A stretch of 60,148 nucleotides of DNA from Thermoanaerobaculia bacterium. GTDB taxonomy: Bacteria; Acidobacteriota; Thermoanaerobaculia; Gp7-AA8. The DNA lies in NCBI GenBank assembly GCA_017883235.1, contig JADGNY010000022.1:1-60148 (forward strand), given 5' to 3'. Below the pieces are notes generated by a model that saw nothing but the letters and a program-made list of their open reading frames with translations, was not told the origin of the DNA and made no database searches. Below are positions 1 to 8,818 of this stretch, one piece after another; the stretch's first letter is position 1, and each line of letters opens with the position of its first letter. A program made the position numbers and the translations under genes.

Positions 1-273
1 CTGATCATGGACTCGTGGAGTCTGATCATGGACTCGTGGAGTCTGATCATGGACTCGTGGAGTCTGATCATGGACTCGTGGAGTCTGATCATGGACTCGC
101 GGAGTCAATTCATGGACTCGCGGAGTCAATTCATGGACTCGTGGAGTCAATTCATGGACTCGTGGAGTCAATTCATGGACTCGCGGAGTCAATTCATGGA
201 CTCGTGGAGTCAATTCATGGACTCGTGGAGCCCATTCATGGCCTCGTGGAGTCAATTCATGGACTCGCGGAGT
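1..273. repeat. 21-bp tandem array A (13 units, truncated by window start)
   Basis: Thirteen head-to-tail 21-bp units run from base 1. The first units share the core TCATGGACTCGTGGAG. From about base 106 the 5' part of the unit changes from CTGATCATGG to CAATTCATGG. Each unit holds a short palindrome, GACTC-GTG-GAGTC or GACTC-GCG-GAGTC, in which the 5-bp arms are constant and only the 3-nt loop varies. The array is open in several frames because 21 is a multiple of 3, so a coding role is not implied. It continues beyond the left window edge. Confidence 0.95.
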
Positions 274-663
274 CCCGACTTACCAGTTTTGGCCGTTCCC
301 GTTCCTTCCATGGCCGGCGCTGGAACTGAAATGCGTCACTCGCGCCCGCGATCGTGCCGATTCAGCGAGCACGCCGGACGACTCACCGCGTGATCCGGGT
401 GACTCGCCGCGTGATCCCCTACCGTGTTCGCGCGTATCCCGAACGCGTCAGCAGCCTGTTGATCCGTCCAGTTTGGACCCGTCGACATCGACTCTCAGCA
501 GTACTCGCGCTCGCCCGATCTTCCGGGCACTTGCACGACCTTTCGAGACCAACCCCTTCAGCTCCTCCCGTTCCTCACTCGCGTGAGGCGAACGATGCAC
601 TTCTTCCCCATCACACCCTCCCGCCCCTTTTGGTCGTTCCGTTTCCATCCAGCAGCACCGGCG
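274..663. other. Intergenic stretch with degenerate 21-bp units
   Basis: No convincing gene is visible here. Around 380-425 two adjacent 21-nt segments begin GACTCACCGCGTGATCC and GACTCGCCGCGTGATCC, which look like decayed relatives of the preceding array. The rest is GC-rich sequence without recognisable motifs. Confidence 0.5.
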
Positions 664-1119
664 GTTTCAACCTTCGTCAAGCCGATCGGCCGCGATCGCC
701 TGCTCGACCGCGCCCGCCAACTGACGGCCACCATCAGTCCAAGACCGGCCTCCTGCTGATCGACGACGACACGTCACTCCACGAGCTCCTCGACGAAGAG
801 CTGACCCACCTCGGCTACACGATCGAGAGCGTTCTTCAACGGCGAAGCCGGCCTCGCCGCCGCAAAAGCGAACACTCCCGACGTCATCATCCTCGACCTG
901 ATGATGCCCGGCATGAGCGGCTTCGAGGTTGCAGGCCTGCTGAAGCACCACCCGTCCACCGCCCGCATCCCGATCCTCGTCCTGACGTCGAAGGAGATCT
1001 CCGCCGACGATCGCCGGGAGCTGCAGTCGAAGGTCGCCGCGTGCGTGCAGAAGGGGAAGAGTGCGAGGGATGATCAGTTGGTGGCGGAGATTCGGCGGCT
1101 GCGAAGGGCGAACGTATAG
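664..1119 (+). pseudogene. Frameshifted remnant of a hybrid two-component protein (receiver domain)
   Basis: Three reading-frame segments join into one recognisable product. Frame 1 gives STFVKPIGRDRLLDRARQLT, which looks like the C-terminal end of a receiver-type domain. Frame 3 then gives LLIDDDTSLHELLDEEL, the acidic pocket and first helix of a second receiver. From about base 829 frame 1 resumes with DVIILDLMMPGMSGFEV (phospho-acceptor Asp), ILVLTSKE (switch Thr) and a late Lys before the stop at 1117-1119. Two compensating frame changes are needed, near 735-745 and near 829. The upstream kinase or first receiver is missing. It is therefore a decayed tail of a multi-receiver hybrid kinase or regulator, unless the indels are assembly errors. 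Confidence 0.75.
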
Positions 1120-1435
1120 AGCGCTTACGCTGGTACGAACCAGTCATCCACTCGCACTGGCACAGTCCATCTCGGCGCTCCATCACTCGATTGAGTTTTA
1201 CGATGCCGGCGGCACGCCTCCAACAAGACTCGCCTTCAGAAATTAGTGTGACGCGAGGGCGAGAAATACCGATAACCGATCGAATCGATCGACACGGGCC
1301 GCTCCTCGGACCTTCGGCGGCAGCGTGGGTTGCATCACACCTCTCCTCCTTCGATCCGCCGTTTCTCTGTGCTGGAAAAACTTCAGACTGGCTAGATTGC
1401 AAAAAAACGGATAGCGTTACCTCCCCAACCGCCAG
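1120..1435. other. Intergenic region upstream of the DpdA-like operon
   Basis: About 316 bases contain no gene I can support. An AT-rich patch near 1396-1420 (a run of seven A residues followed by GGATAGCGTTA) is the most promoter-like part and lies about 20-40 bases before the next start codon, but no clear -35/-10 pair is seen. Confidence 0.4.
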
Positions 1436-3154
1436 ATGGATCGCCACCTTCTAGTACTTTCTTGCTCTTCCATGAAAGTGGATCACCGCGATCCACTTCC
1501 CGCGCTCGCGCGGTACGACGGCCCCTACTACCGAGTCCTGAACTCGTACATCCGCGAACGCGGTTGGCCGGGAAAGTTATCGATCGCTGTGCTTTCCGCT
1601 GAGTACGGTCTCATCGGCGGATTGACTCAGATCGATAACTACGATCGTCGGATGGATGAAAGGCGCGCGGTTGAACTCCGCCGTGCCTGTACCGACACCT
1701 TGCTGAAATGGTCTGAAGCGCATTCGTCTGCCACATTGCTCCTCGGGAAGGATTACCTACCCGCGATCGATTTCACCGCGACCGCTCGCTTAAAGACGAC
1801 GGTGCCCGAGGGACCCATCGGCATGAAATTGCACGCACTTTCCGAGTGCCTGCGTGGGTTCTCTCCAACGACCGTTCGTGGGGAAATGCGATCTCCCCGA
1901 GCACGTGCGCCGATGTATTTCCTGCCGGATTGGGATGACTTACTCGATGTTGATTTCGACTTCCGAACGGACCGATTCTCTTCACCTGATCGCGCGACGA
2001 GAAATGAGGAGCACTGCATCAAGATCATGCAGCCGCGCCGAATGTGCGACGGTGTCCTGGTGAGCCTTGCGCAGAACCAAGGGACGAAAGGAATTCTGCG
2101 GAGGTTCGAGCCCACGGATGTTGAATCTCTCGCGCCGCAATCGATCCGACTGAAGTATGGTCTACGGGACGATCAATGGGCGTTCGGGGATTGCGGCGCA
2201 TTCTCGTACTCGTCGGCGCCTGAACCGACGATTACGACCGAACAAGCGGTTTCGCTCTACCACCTGTATGGCTTCGACCTCGGCGCGAGTGTCGACCACA
2301 TTCCACTTCCGTTCATCGACGGGCCGAAGGGTCCGGAAGCACTTTCGGAAACCGCGAAGAGGCGGCGTGTTCGAATGACTCACATGAACGCTCGCGAATT
2401 CATGGATGTCTGGTCGCGGCGAAAATGCACGTTTACTCCCGTAGGAATCATTCAGGGTCTTAGTGCACGAGATTACGCCAAGCAATTTCCAGAGTACGTG
2501 GAGATGGGATACTCCTTCATCGCGCTCGGTGGATTGGTGCCAAGGTCCGATAGCGAAATCGAGGAGATAGTTCGCGCAACCTCAAAGGCGCGTATATCGC
2601 TGCGGAAGCAAGATAGGGGTGTCCGTATTCATCTCTTCGGAGTGTTTCGTCCGAAGCTTCAGCGCTCCTTCAGAGAGTGCGGTGTGTTCAGTTTCGACAG
2701 TGCGACTTACTTCCGAAAGGCTTGGCTTCGCTCTGATCAGAACTACCTTGGTGCGGACGGCGATTGGTACGCCGCGATTCGAGTGCCAATGATGTCCGAC
2801 GCGCGAACACGCAAGCGGCTCGAAACTTCCGGGATCTCTGAGGTCGAACTGCAACGGCTCGAAAAGTCTTCTCTAGATGCGTTGCACGAATTCGCGCTGG
2901 GCAACGTGACGATTGATCATGCGGTGAGTGCTGTCCGAAAGTACGACGAACTGCTTTCACGCGGGGATGAGCAGGGTGAGAGCTTGTATACGAAGTACCG
3001 GCGAACACTAGAAGCGAAGCCATGGCTGTTGTGCGGATGCTCGGTATGTTGTGATCTCGGTATCGACATCGTCATTTTTCGAGGCTACAACCGCAACAAG
3101 CGGCGCGGCGCTCACAATACGTATCAACTCTATCGGTCGCTGCGAGGCACCTAA
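1436..3154 (+). CDS. DpdA-like TGT-superfamily protein with N-terminal DUF6884-like domain
   Basis: The protein has 572 residues. Residues 1-120 resemble the DUF6884/YaaA-like fold (LVLSCSSMK at the start, then LSAEYGLIGG and the NYDRRM motif). Residues about 200-572 resemble the tRNA-guanine transglycosylase superfamily, closest to DpdA: GDCGAFSY with D252, VGIIQGLS, GYSFIALGGLVPRSD, and FSFDSATYFRKAW with D421, the two positions matching the TGT catalytic aspartates. A zinc site CGCSVC (C533, C535, C538) is followed by RGYNRNKRRGAHN with H560. Established knowledge: DpdA proteins exchange guanine in DNA for 7-deazaguanine precursors in Dpd modification-restriction systems. The next gene starts 4 bases after the stop, so it heads a tight operon. 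No preQ0 synthesis genes are in the window, so precursor would have to come from elsewhere in the genome. DNA rather than tRNA as the target is inference. Confidence 0.8.
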   Translation: MDRHLLVLSCSSMKVDHRDPLPALARYDGPYYRVLNSYIRERGWPGKLSIAVLSAEYGLIGGLTQIDNYDRRMDERRAVELRRACTDTLLKWSEAHSSATLLLGKDYLPAIDFTATARLKTTVPEGPIGMKLHALSECLRGFSPTTVRGEMRSPRARAPMYFLPDWDDLLDVDFDFRTDRFSSPDRATRNEEHCIKIMQPRRMCDGVLVSLAQNQGTKGILRRFEPTDVESLAPQSIRLKYGLRDDQWAFGDCGAFSYSSAPEPTITTEQAVSLYHLYGFDLGASVDHIPLPFIDGPKGPEALSETAKRRRVRMTHMNAREFMDVWSRRKCTFTPVGIIQGLSARDYAKQFPEYVEMGYSFIALGGLVPRSDSEIEEIVRATSKARISLRKQDRGVRIHLFGVFRPKLQRSFRECGVFSFDSATYFRKAWLRSDQNYLGADGDWYAAIRVPMMSDARTRKRLETSGISEVELQRLEKSSLDALHEFALGNVTIDHAVSAVRKYDELLSRGDEQGESLYTKYRRTLEAKPWLLCGCSVCCDLGIDIVIFRGYNRNKRRGAHNTYQLYRSLRGT

Positions 3155-3157
3155 TCC

Positions 3158-5530
3158 TTGCTTTCAGAAGACGAATTCGTCCGCGCCGTACGAACGGTTG
3201 AGCGCTTCCACCGCGCTTGGCTGAACGACGAACAGCGCGAGGCGGTTACTGCTGGCGCAGGAACGCCCATTTTCATCGTCGCCGGTCCCGGCACAGGGAA
3301 GACCACGGTCCTGGCACTTCGCGCTCTGAAACTGATCCTAGTCGACGCCCTTCCGACTGAAGCGGTTATCGCTACAACGTTCACTCGAAAAGCGGCAACA
3401 GAACTGCGGTCGCGCATTCTGTCTTGGGGGTATCAGGCAGTCAGCGCGGCGATCGACTCTGCACGCGCGGCAGGTGAAACCGCGAAGCTTCAATGGCTCC
3501 ATCAAGTTGACGTGAACAGTGTCAAGGTGGGTACACTCGACTCTCTCGCGGAAGACTTCATTACCGACTGCCGTCTGCCCGGCGAGATTCTTCCCGCAAC
3601 CGTCGAGGGTTTCTTGGTTCGAGGACTGGCGCGTCAACACGCGTTGTGGGCGAACAAGCGGTTTCAGGATGCAAACCTTGCGGCGTTACTGCAACGGCTC
3701 ACCCCGCGATTCCCTTTCGCGAATTCCTTCGCGGCCAAGTTGGATGCAGTCGTCGCGTTTATCGAAAGAGCACGGCATGACGGAGTTGATCTCGAAGCGT
3801 ATTCACGTCGTGACGCCGGGTCGTCTGTATTGGTCGACGCGGCTCAGGATTACTTCCGTGCGCTAGGTGAGAACCACTATGCAGACTTCGCTCGGTTGGA
3901 GGTTCTTCTTCACGATCGGATTAGCCGCGGACAGCTCGAGCGAATCACTAATGTCGTCCGTGCGATTCTTGTCGACGAATTTCAGGATACAAATTTTCTA
4001 CAGGAGCAGATTTACCTAGAGTTCTGCCGCCGGACCGGTGCCAGCTTGACGGTGGTAGGTGACGATGACCAATCGATCTATCGGTTTCGCGGCGCAACCG
4101 TAGAGTTGTTCGCGAATTTTGAAACCCGCATCGTCAGTGCGCTTGGCGCGGAGTGGCAGCCACGACGCGTCAACCTGTTCCGTAACTATCGCTCATCGCA
4201 ACGAATCGTCGACTTCTGCAACAACTTCGCGACGTTGGATGAGACATATCTCGCCGCGCGCGTTGAAAACAAACCACGCCTCTTGCCTTCCGGCTTGCGA
4301 TCGACCAACGTTGAATGGAACGTTCCTGTACTCGGAATGTTTCGCAACAACATTCAGCAGCTTGCAATCGACCTCTCCACTTTTCTGAGCGACATCTTTC
4401 GCGGAGACGGCCGTCGGATCGTGACTCAGGATCGCGAGTATGTCATTCGCCGCTCTGAGGGAGGCGATTTTGGTGATGCGGTGTTCCTCTCTCGCTCCGT
4501 TCGTGAAAGAACATTGGCCGCTCAGCCCCGCGACCGGTTACCGCTAACTATCCGGCAAGAATTCGAATCACGTGGAATCCGTGTCTTCAACCCGCGAGGC
4601 CGCAGCTTGAAAGATCACATCAGCGTGCAGCGGTTGCTCGGTCTTGCGCTCGAATGTATCGATCCAGACGCTGCAATTCTGAACGGTATTACGACGATCA
4701 GCCCGGTTCACCGGAACACGATGCTGCAGTGGAGAAACGCCGCTGCACAGTTTAGGGCGTCCGATCCTGTTCCCGGGCGGCTTGATCAATTCGTCAGCGA
4801 CTGGATGCGGCGCAGTCCACGCAGCATGAGCGCGTGGCCGCGAGAGTGGCCTTTGCTGGAACTCATGTTTTCACTCGTAACCTGGCTGCCAGACTTTCAG
4901 CACGATCCGGAGGGTCAGGTTTATCTCGAAGCTGTCACGAGGACGATTTCCGAGGCAGCACAGGCGTCAATATACAGAGGCGTAATTCTCCATGGCACGC
5001 AGCGAGATCCGCAGTCAGTTCAGAACGCCATCCGCATGGTTTTCGAGGCGATCGCCGACGAGATTGTCGACGTCGATGAGGAGATCATGCCGGACGTTCC
5101 CCGCGACCGCTTTCCGCTCATGACAGTTCATCAAGCAAAAGGCCTTGAATTTCCCCTTGTCGTTCTGGACGTCGGATCCGACTACCAAAGAGCGCATGCG
5201 ATGCAAGCCGCGAGCAGGTATCCGCGAGAGGGTGACACCGTCCACGTGCGCGAAGATGACGTTGCCGACTTTTCCCCGGTCGGTCCCATGCGCAGCGGCC
5301 GAGCCGCCGTCGACCGCGCGTGGGATGATCTGCGCCGCCTCTACTTCGTCGCGGCCAGCCGTCCGCAAAACGTTCTTCTCCTCGTCGGTCACATCAACCT
5401 CCTCCGCCAACCCAACCCGATCCCGGCCATCGGTATGGGCGATCACCGCAGCGGATCACGGGCGATCGACTTCGTCCCCGCAGCAGCGTTTCGATCTGAT
5501 ATGTTTGCTGGCACGGTTGCCTACCTATAA
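3158..5530 (+). CDS. UvrD/PcrA/AddA-type superfamily 1 DNA helicase
   Basis: The 790-residue protein carries the full UvrD helicase motif set in order: Walker A GPGTGKTT, Ia TFTRKAATEL, Walker B ILVDEFQDT, III VGDDDQSIYRFRGA, IV NYRSS, V TVHQAKGLEFPLVVLD and VI RRLYFVAASRPQ. It should be a 3'-5' ATP-dependent DNA translocase. The start is TTG, since no ATG lies between the upstream stop and the conserved N-terminus; GAGG stands about 10 bases upstream. It lies 3 bases after the DpdA-like gene and 2 bases before a RecB-like nuclease gene, so the pair resembles an AddAB-like helicase-nuclease split over two genes. Unlike AddA it has no C-terminal nuclease domain. Confidence 0.93.
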   Translation: MLSEDEFVRAVRTVERFHRAWLNDEQREAVTAGAGTPIFIVAGPGTGKTTVLALRALKLILVDALPTEAVIATTFTRKAATELRSRILSWGYQAVSAAIDSARAAGETAKLQWLHQVDVNSVKVGTLDSLAEDFITDCRLPGEILPATVEGFLVRGLARQHALWANKRFQDANLAALLQRLTPRFPFANSFAAKLDAVVAFIERARHDGVDLEAYSRRDAGSSVLVDAAQDYFRALGENHYADFARLEVLLHDRISRGQLERITNVVRAILVDEFQDTNFLQEQIYLEFCRRTGASLTVVGDDDQSIYRFRGATVELFANFETRIVSALGAEWQPRRVNLFRNYRSSQRIVDFCNNFATLDETYLAARVENKPRLLPSGLRSTNVEWNVPVLGMFRNNIQQLAIDLSTFLSDIFRGDGRRIVTQDREYVIRRSEGGDFGDAVFLSRSVRERTLAAQPRDRLPLTIRQEFESRGIRVFNPRGRSLKDHISVQRLLGLALECIDPDAAILNGITTISPVHRNTMLQWRNAAAQFRASDPVPGRLDQFVSDWMRRSPRSMSAWPREWPLLELMFSLVTWLPDFQHDPEGQVYLEAVTRTISEAAQASIYRGVILHGTQRDPQSVQNAIRMVFEAIADEIVDVDEEIMPDVPRDRFPLMTVHQAKGLEFPLVVLDVGSDYQRAHAMQAASRYPREGDTVHVREDDVADFSPVGPMRSGRAAVDRAWDDLRRLYFVAASRPQNVLLLVGHINLLRQPNPIPAIGMGDHRSGSRAIDFVPAAAFRSDMFAGTVAYL

Positions 5531-5532
5531 AC

Positions 5533-6705
5533 ATGCTCTTGCCTGCTCGAGAATTGCCTTTCGAAGTACCGTCGTACAGCCTGACGGGCGACATCCTGGC
5601 GTTTCAAACCTGCGGCCTTCAGTATCGGTACTACAGCGGTAGCTCCCTGCCGCCGTCGCGTCCTGTTCAAATCTGGACGGGTGAATTCGTGCATGGTGCG
5701 CTGGAGGACGCCTATCGCCTATGGCGCGAGCGGCAGTTTCCATTTCCTTGGCCCAGCAATCCCACTCCATTTCCCGCTCCAAACCCCCTCCCCCAACGAG
5801 CCGAGAATGACATCGGAGTCATCGGGGACCGAGTAGAGGCTCGACTAGCTGCATCAGGCAAACGCCCGCGCAACCGAGATGCGCGCGAAGCGGTCTACCG
5901 CCGCGTTACCTCCGCAATCAATGAGTTGGGACCGCACCTGTTTCCTCTAATCACCGCCGCCGAAGAGCGCATTTCAGGAACGCGGGCCATGCCCGAAATC
6001 GAGGGTCGCGTTGCGCGAGGCGACCGATACGAACTGACGGGGATCGTTGACGTCATCTCAAGCGTTCAACTCGGCCGCGAAACCACAAACCCGCTCGTGA
6101 GAATGTTGCAAGGCCATCTCCCTAATCGCGCTGGCGTTTTCGACATCATCGTTGACTACAAAGCCAGCCGCAGACCGGGCAGCGCTGACAGCTTTTGGGT
6201 AAACCAGCAGTGGCAGGTGCAGACGTATGCTTGGCTGCGCGAACAGTCCGCCACCGCCAACCCAATCGGAGCAGGCGTTATCGTTTACGTCGATGAACTC
6301 GCGCCGTCGGCGACCGAATTGACGGCATTCAAGAAAGAGCTCGAAGCGGGCACTGCTGACGTGGCTCCGCCCGTAGGATCGGCAGACTGGTACGCGATTC
6401 AGCGGTGGCGAAGCGGAGCGGAGTTGCCGGAACTCACCTTCGACTTCCGCGTAAACCGGGCGGTCCGGATCATCAGCGTGTCGCGTGTTGACGTTGACGC
6501 AGCAGTTCACGCGATCGATGGTGTCGTCGAACGCATCGAAGCATCCGCGGTCCGCGAGTTCAACACAGGAGACATCCTGGCAAATTGGTCTGCATGCGGC
6601 GGGGAGACAACTTGTGTCGCCTGCGACTTCCGGACGTTCTGTCCCGAACCGCACGCGCATCGCGGCAATCCGCATGGACCGCGTCCAGCTTCGGCACCCG
6701 GTTAG
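5533..6705 (+). CDS. RecB/Cas4/AddB-like PD-(D/E)XK nuclease with Fe-S cysteines
   Basis: The protein has 390 residues. The nuclease core is visible as GVFDIIVDYKAS (the acidic residue and DYK of the PD-(D/E)XK fold) followed by NQQWQVQTYAWL, the QxxxY helix typical of RecB-family nucleases. One cysteine near the N-terminus (QTCGLQYRYY) plus CGGETTCVACDFRTFC at the C-terminus reproduce the spacing of Cas4/AddB-type [4Fe-4S] nucleases. It starts 2 bases after the helicase stop and is surely co-translated. With the helicase it would form a DNA end-processing or target-degrading module. Its pairing with a TGT-like enzyme suggests action on modified, or unmodified, DNA, which is inference. Confidence 0.88.
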   Translation: MLLPARELPFEVPSYSLTGDILAFQTCGLQYRYYSGSSLPPSRPVQIWTGEFVHGALEDAYRLWRERQFPFPWPSNPTPFPAPNPLPQRAENDIGVIGDRVEARLAASGKRPRNRDAREAVYRRVTSAINELGPHLFPLITAAEERISGTRAMPEIEGRVARGDRYELTGIVDVISSVQLGRETTNPLVRMLQGHLPNRAGVFDIIVDYKASRRPGSADSFWVNQQWQVQTYAWLREQSATANPIGAGVIVYVDELAPSATELTAFKKELEAGTADVAPPVGSADWYAIQRWRSGAELPELTFDFRVNRAVRIISVSRVDVDAAVHAIDGVVERIEASAVREFNTGDILANWSACGGETTCVACDFRTFCPEPHAHRGNPHGPRPASAPG

Positions 6706-6748
6706 TCTACGAGCCGTAGAGATAAGCTGAGGCGGACGCGCTCTCTGG

Positions 6749-6754
6749 TACGAT
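6749..6754 (+). promoter_or_regulatory. Candidate -10 element for a leaderless transcript
   Basis: TACGAT ends 6 bases before the ATG at 6761, so transcription would begin at or next to the start codon. No good -35 hexamer and no Shine-Dalgarno are seen. The same arrangement recurs at several other genes in the window, which is the main support. Confidence 0.4.
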
Positions 6755-6760
6755 CAAGCC

Positions 6761-7723
6761 ATGGAGAAAGCAGACAACACGGAAGCCGCTCGCCGGCAGC
6801 ATCAACTACGTTGGCTTGAAGACGCACCGCTGTTCAGCGATCCCGTCTCGATCGCTCGTTTTCATGACGCCATCGTCCGACCAACGTCAACGACGAATCA
6901 GGTGACGTACGCGGCGAGCGAAGCACGGATTCAAGAGTTTAAGGCAGAATTGGGCATCGAAGCTGGCGTCGGCATCGGCTTGCCTCAGTTTCTCGCAGCC
7001 ATTTTCGACTTTAAGGCGGAGGCGAAAGCGAAGGCGAAAGGGGGCGCAACCACTACATCGAAGGAAGGCAAGACGGTAACTCTGAACGTCACTCCCGTGC
7101 AGAATGCCGAAAGGCAGTTGCAGGACGTGATCGTTCAATACCTTCTTCGGTATCCGGATCGGTTCTTCTTTTCGCAAGACGTTCGGGTGCCAAAATGGAC
7201 CGAGCCGCAGTGGATTAGCGAGACGCCGCGGCCGCTCGTCTTCCTTTCATTACCAGACGCGATTGAAGCTGACATTCTAAAAATGCCGAAAACCCAACTC
7301 GTGCCGACCGCAGCCGAATTCGAAAACGGAGAGGTCGTCCAGATATACAGCACGTTGAAGTTTGGAAAGAAGGAAGATGAGAATCCTCCTGACTACCCTC
7401 AGGTTGGTGAATCCGAGGCCGATCTCGTAGCGGAGCGCAAAAAGTATTGGTCCTGGTTCGAAGATAATTTCAATCCGACGGCTGCGATGCTCGCTGTGGA
7501 AGCTGCTGCCAAAGGTCGTGGCCGAATCCACTGGATCGATTACCGCCTGCCGATCGACACGGACGGGACGACCCTTCACCTTCACGTGTCCCCGCGTGGC
7601 CAATATCCCACCGGCGACTTCGCGTACAACCTGATCAAGCGCGGTTACAAGCACGGCATTCGACTAGTCGGAACCCTAAAATCAGAACCCGATATGAACG
7701 TCTTAGCGATCTACGAACGGTAG
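6761..7723 (+). CDS. Unrecognised 320-aa protein, fourth gene of the DpdA-like operon
   Basis: I do not recognise this family. The 320-residue protein has no signal peptide or membrane segment. It contains a low-complexity Lys/Ala stretch near residue 85 (FKAEAKAKAKGG), a central segment with LQDVIVQYLLRYPDRFFF, and a C-terminal part with LPIDTDGTTLHLHVSPRGQ and LVGTLKSEPDMNVLAIYER. The order alpha-rich N-terminus, linker, mixed C-terminus could suit a small adaptor or sensor. It follows the nuclease gene by 55 bases on the same strand, has similar base composition, and the next gene is convergent, so it is most likely the last member of the same module. A possible own -10 sits directly before its ATG, so it may also be expressed separately. 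Confidence 0.7.
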   Translation: MEKADNTEAARRQHQLRWLEDAPLFSDPVSIARFHDAIVRPTSTTNQVTYAASEARIQEFKAELGIEAGVGIGLPQFLAAIFDFKAEAKAKAKGGATTTSKEGKTVTLNVTPVQNAERQLQDVIVQYLLRYPDRFFFSQDVRVPKWTEPQWISETPRPLVFLSLPDAIEADILKMPKTQLVPTAAEFENGEVVQIYSTLKFGKKEDENPPDYPQVGESEADLVAERKKYWSWFEDNFNPTAAMLAVEAAAKGRGRIHWIDYRLPIDTDGTTLHLHVSPRGQYPTGDFAYNLIKRGYKHGIRLVGTLKSEPDMNVLAIYER

Positions 7724-7752
7724 ATTTGTCGAGGAAAAGGAATCTCCTCAGA

Positions 7753-8811
7753 TCACGGCGCCCGAAACGCCCGCTCATACCCTGTCATCTCCACGTACCC
7801 CCGCCCATTCACCGCCACGTTTCCGAACGAGCCGGCTACGTCGACCGCCCCTTCCCAGTACGTCACCCGCGTCGAGCTGCGGGTGACGAGCTCCTGGTCC
7901 TTCATCACCGGTTGCAGGACGAGAGCGATTCCGAAGGATGGGATGGCGACGCGCCAGCCCATCGGATAGGTCGCGCCGGATTTGTTCGAATGCCATTTGC
8001 CGAGGGGCGTGATCACCATCTGGTCGCGGCGGAGGTGGATCACGTTGCCTTCGCTGCTGATCAGAGAGCCGGACGACGGCGTATCGGGCGTGCCATCCTT
8101 GCGGCGGATCTGGTAGAGCATCAGCTCGGCGTCGTTGTCGAGTTGGACGGAAAACCAATCCCAGCCCTGCTGGCTCTCGCGCAACGCGGAGCTGCCGAAC
8201 TCGTGGTCCATCCAGGCCTGACCGTGGCAGTTTGCTCCGTTCACGCGGCCTCGCAGCTCCAGGCGCGACATCGAGTAGTAGTGAGTGGCGTACCCGGCTC
8301 CTTCCGCCTTGATGCTCACGCCGTTCTCTCCGTGAATCGCCGGCGCCTTGCGCGACGTCATCACGAGATCGATGGAGTCCTTCCCGCTGTATGCCACGAT
8401 GCGCCATGAGCCATCGGCGAGGGTCACGGCGCGCCAGCCTTCGTTGAAGACGTCGAGCGTTCCCGCCGCCGCCCCTGCCGTGAACGGCGATGAGCGGTTG
8501 AGTTTCTCGTAGTACCGGAACTCGCTCGATGCGACGTCTGTGATCGCGAAGTGTGCGAGCGACAGATTGCGCAGATCCCAGCGCGTCTTCGCGGCCTCTC
8601 CCGGCGGCACGACGCCGACGCGGAAGAAGGTCAGCTCGAATCCGTAACGCTTCCCGTCGTCCGTCTCCAGATGTCCGGTGTAGTACCACCACTCGGTCTT
8701 GTACTCGTCGTGCGAGCCGTGATCGCGCGGGAAGGAGAACTCGTAGCCGGGCAGCGCAGGCTGGAACTGCGGTACCGCCAGAAATAACGCCAATGCGACG
8801 GTCCGAAGCAT
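7753..8811 (-). CDS. Secreted lipocalin-like (AttH/CrtC-type) protein
   Basis: The start at 8811 gives 352 residues beginning MLRTVALALFLAVPQFQPA, a signal-peptide-like segment. A longer in-frame start at 8907 would overlap the divergent gene and hide the signal. The mature part contains TEWWYYTGHLETDDGKRYG, the hallmark of the AttH/CrtC lipocalin-like family. It continues with GQAWMDHEFGSSAL and GWDWFSVQLDNDAELMLYQI, both typical of the second barrel. Family members include carotenoid 1,2-hydratases and secreted putative hydrolases (often called lipocalin-like domain proteins). No carotenoid genes are nearby, so the substrate is unknown. It is divergent from the TPR/cNMP gene with a 22-bp shared promoter space. 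Confidence 0.85.
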   Translation of the reverse strand: MLRTVALALFLAVPQFQPALPGYEFSFPRDHGSHDEYKTEWWYYTGHLETDDGKRYGFELTFFRVGVVPPGEAAKTRWDLRNLSLAHFAITDVASSEFRYYEKLNRSSPFTAGAAAGTLDVFNEGWRAVTLADGSWRIVAYSGKDSIDLVMTSRKAPAIHGENGVSIKAEGAGYATHYYSMSRLELRGRVNGANCHGQAWMDHEFGSSALRESQQGWDWFSVQLDNDAELMLYQIRRKDGTPDTPSSGSLISSEGNVIHLRRDQMVITPLGKWHSNKSGATYPMGWRVAIPSFGIALVLQPVMKDQELVTRSSTRVTYWEGAVDVAGSFGNVAVNGRGYVEMTGYERAFRAP

Positions 8812-8818
8812 TCGGCCA

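Noticed and set aside
1-273. CRISPR array
   Set aside because: Units are contiguous 21-bp repeats with no unique spacers and no cas genes nearby. The same applies to 19250-19570 and 59886-60148.
7-393. Open frames encoding MDSWSLI-type heptapeptide repeats on + strand
   Set aside because: A 21-bp repeat stays open in all frames it does not stop in; no Shine-Dalgarno, no conserved tail, and the hairpin arms rather than codons are constrained.
1436-7723. Classical Dpd operon or AddAB recombination operon
   Set aside because: Classical dpd partners (dpdB, dpdC and so on) are absent, and the helicase lacks the AddA nuclease domain, so neither name is justified for the whole set.
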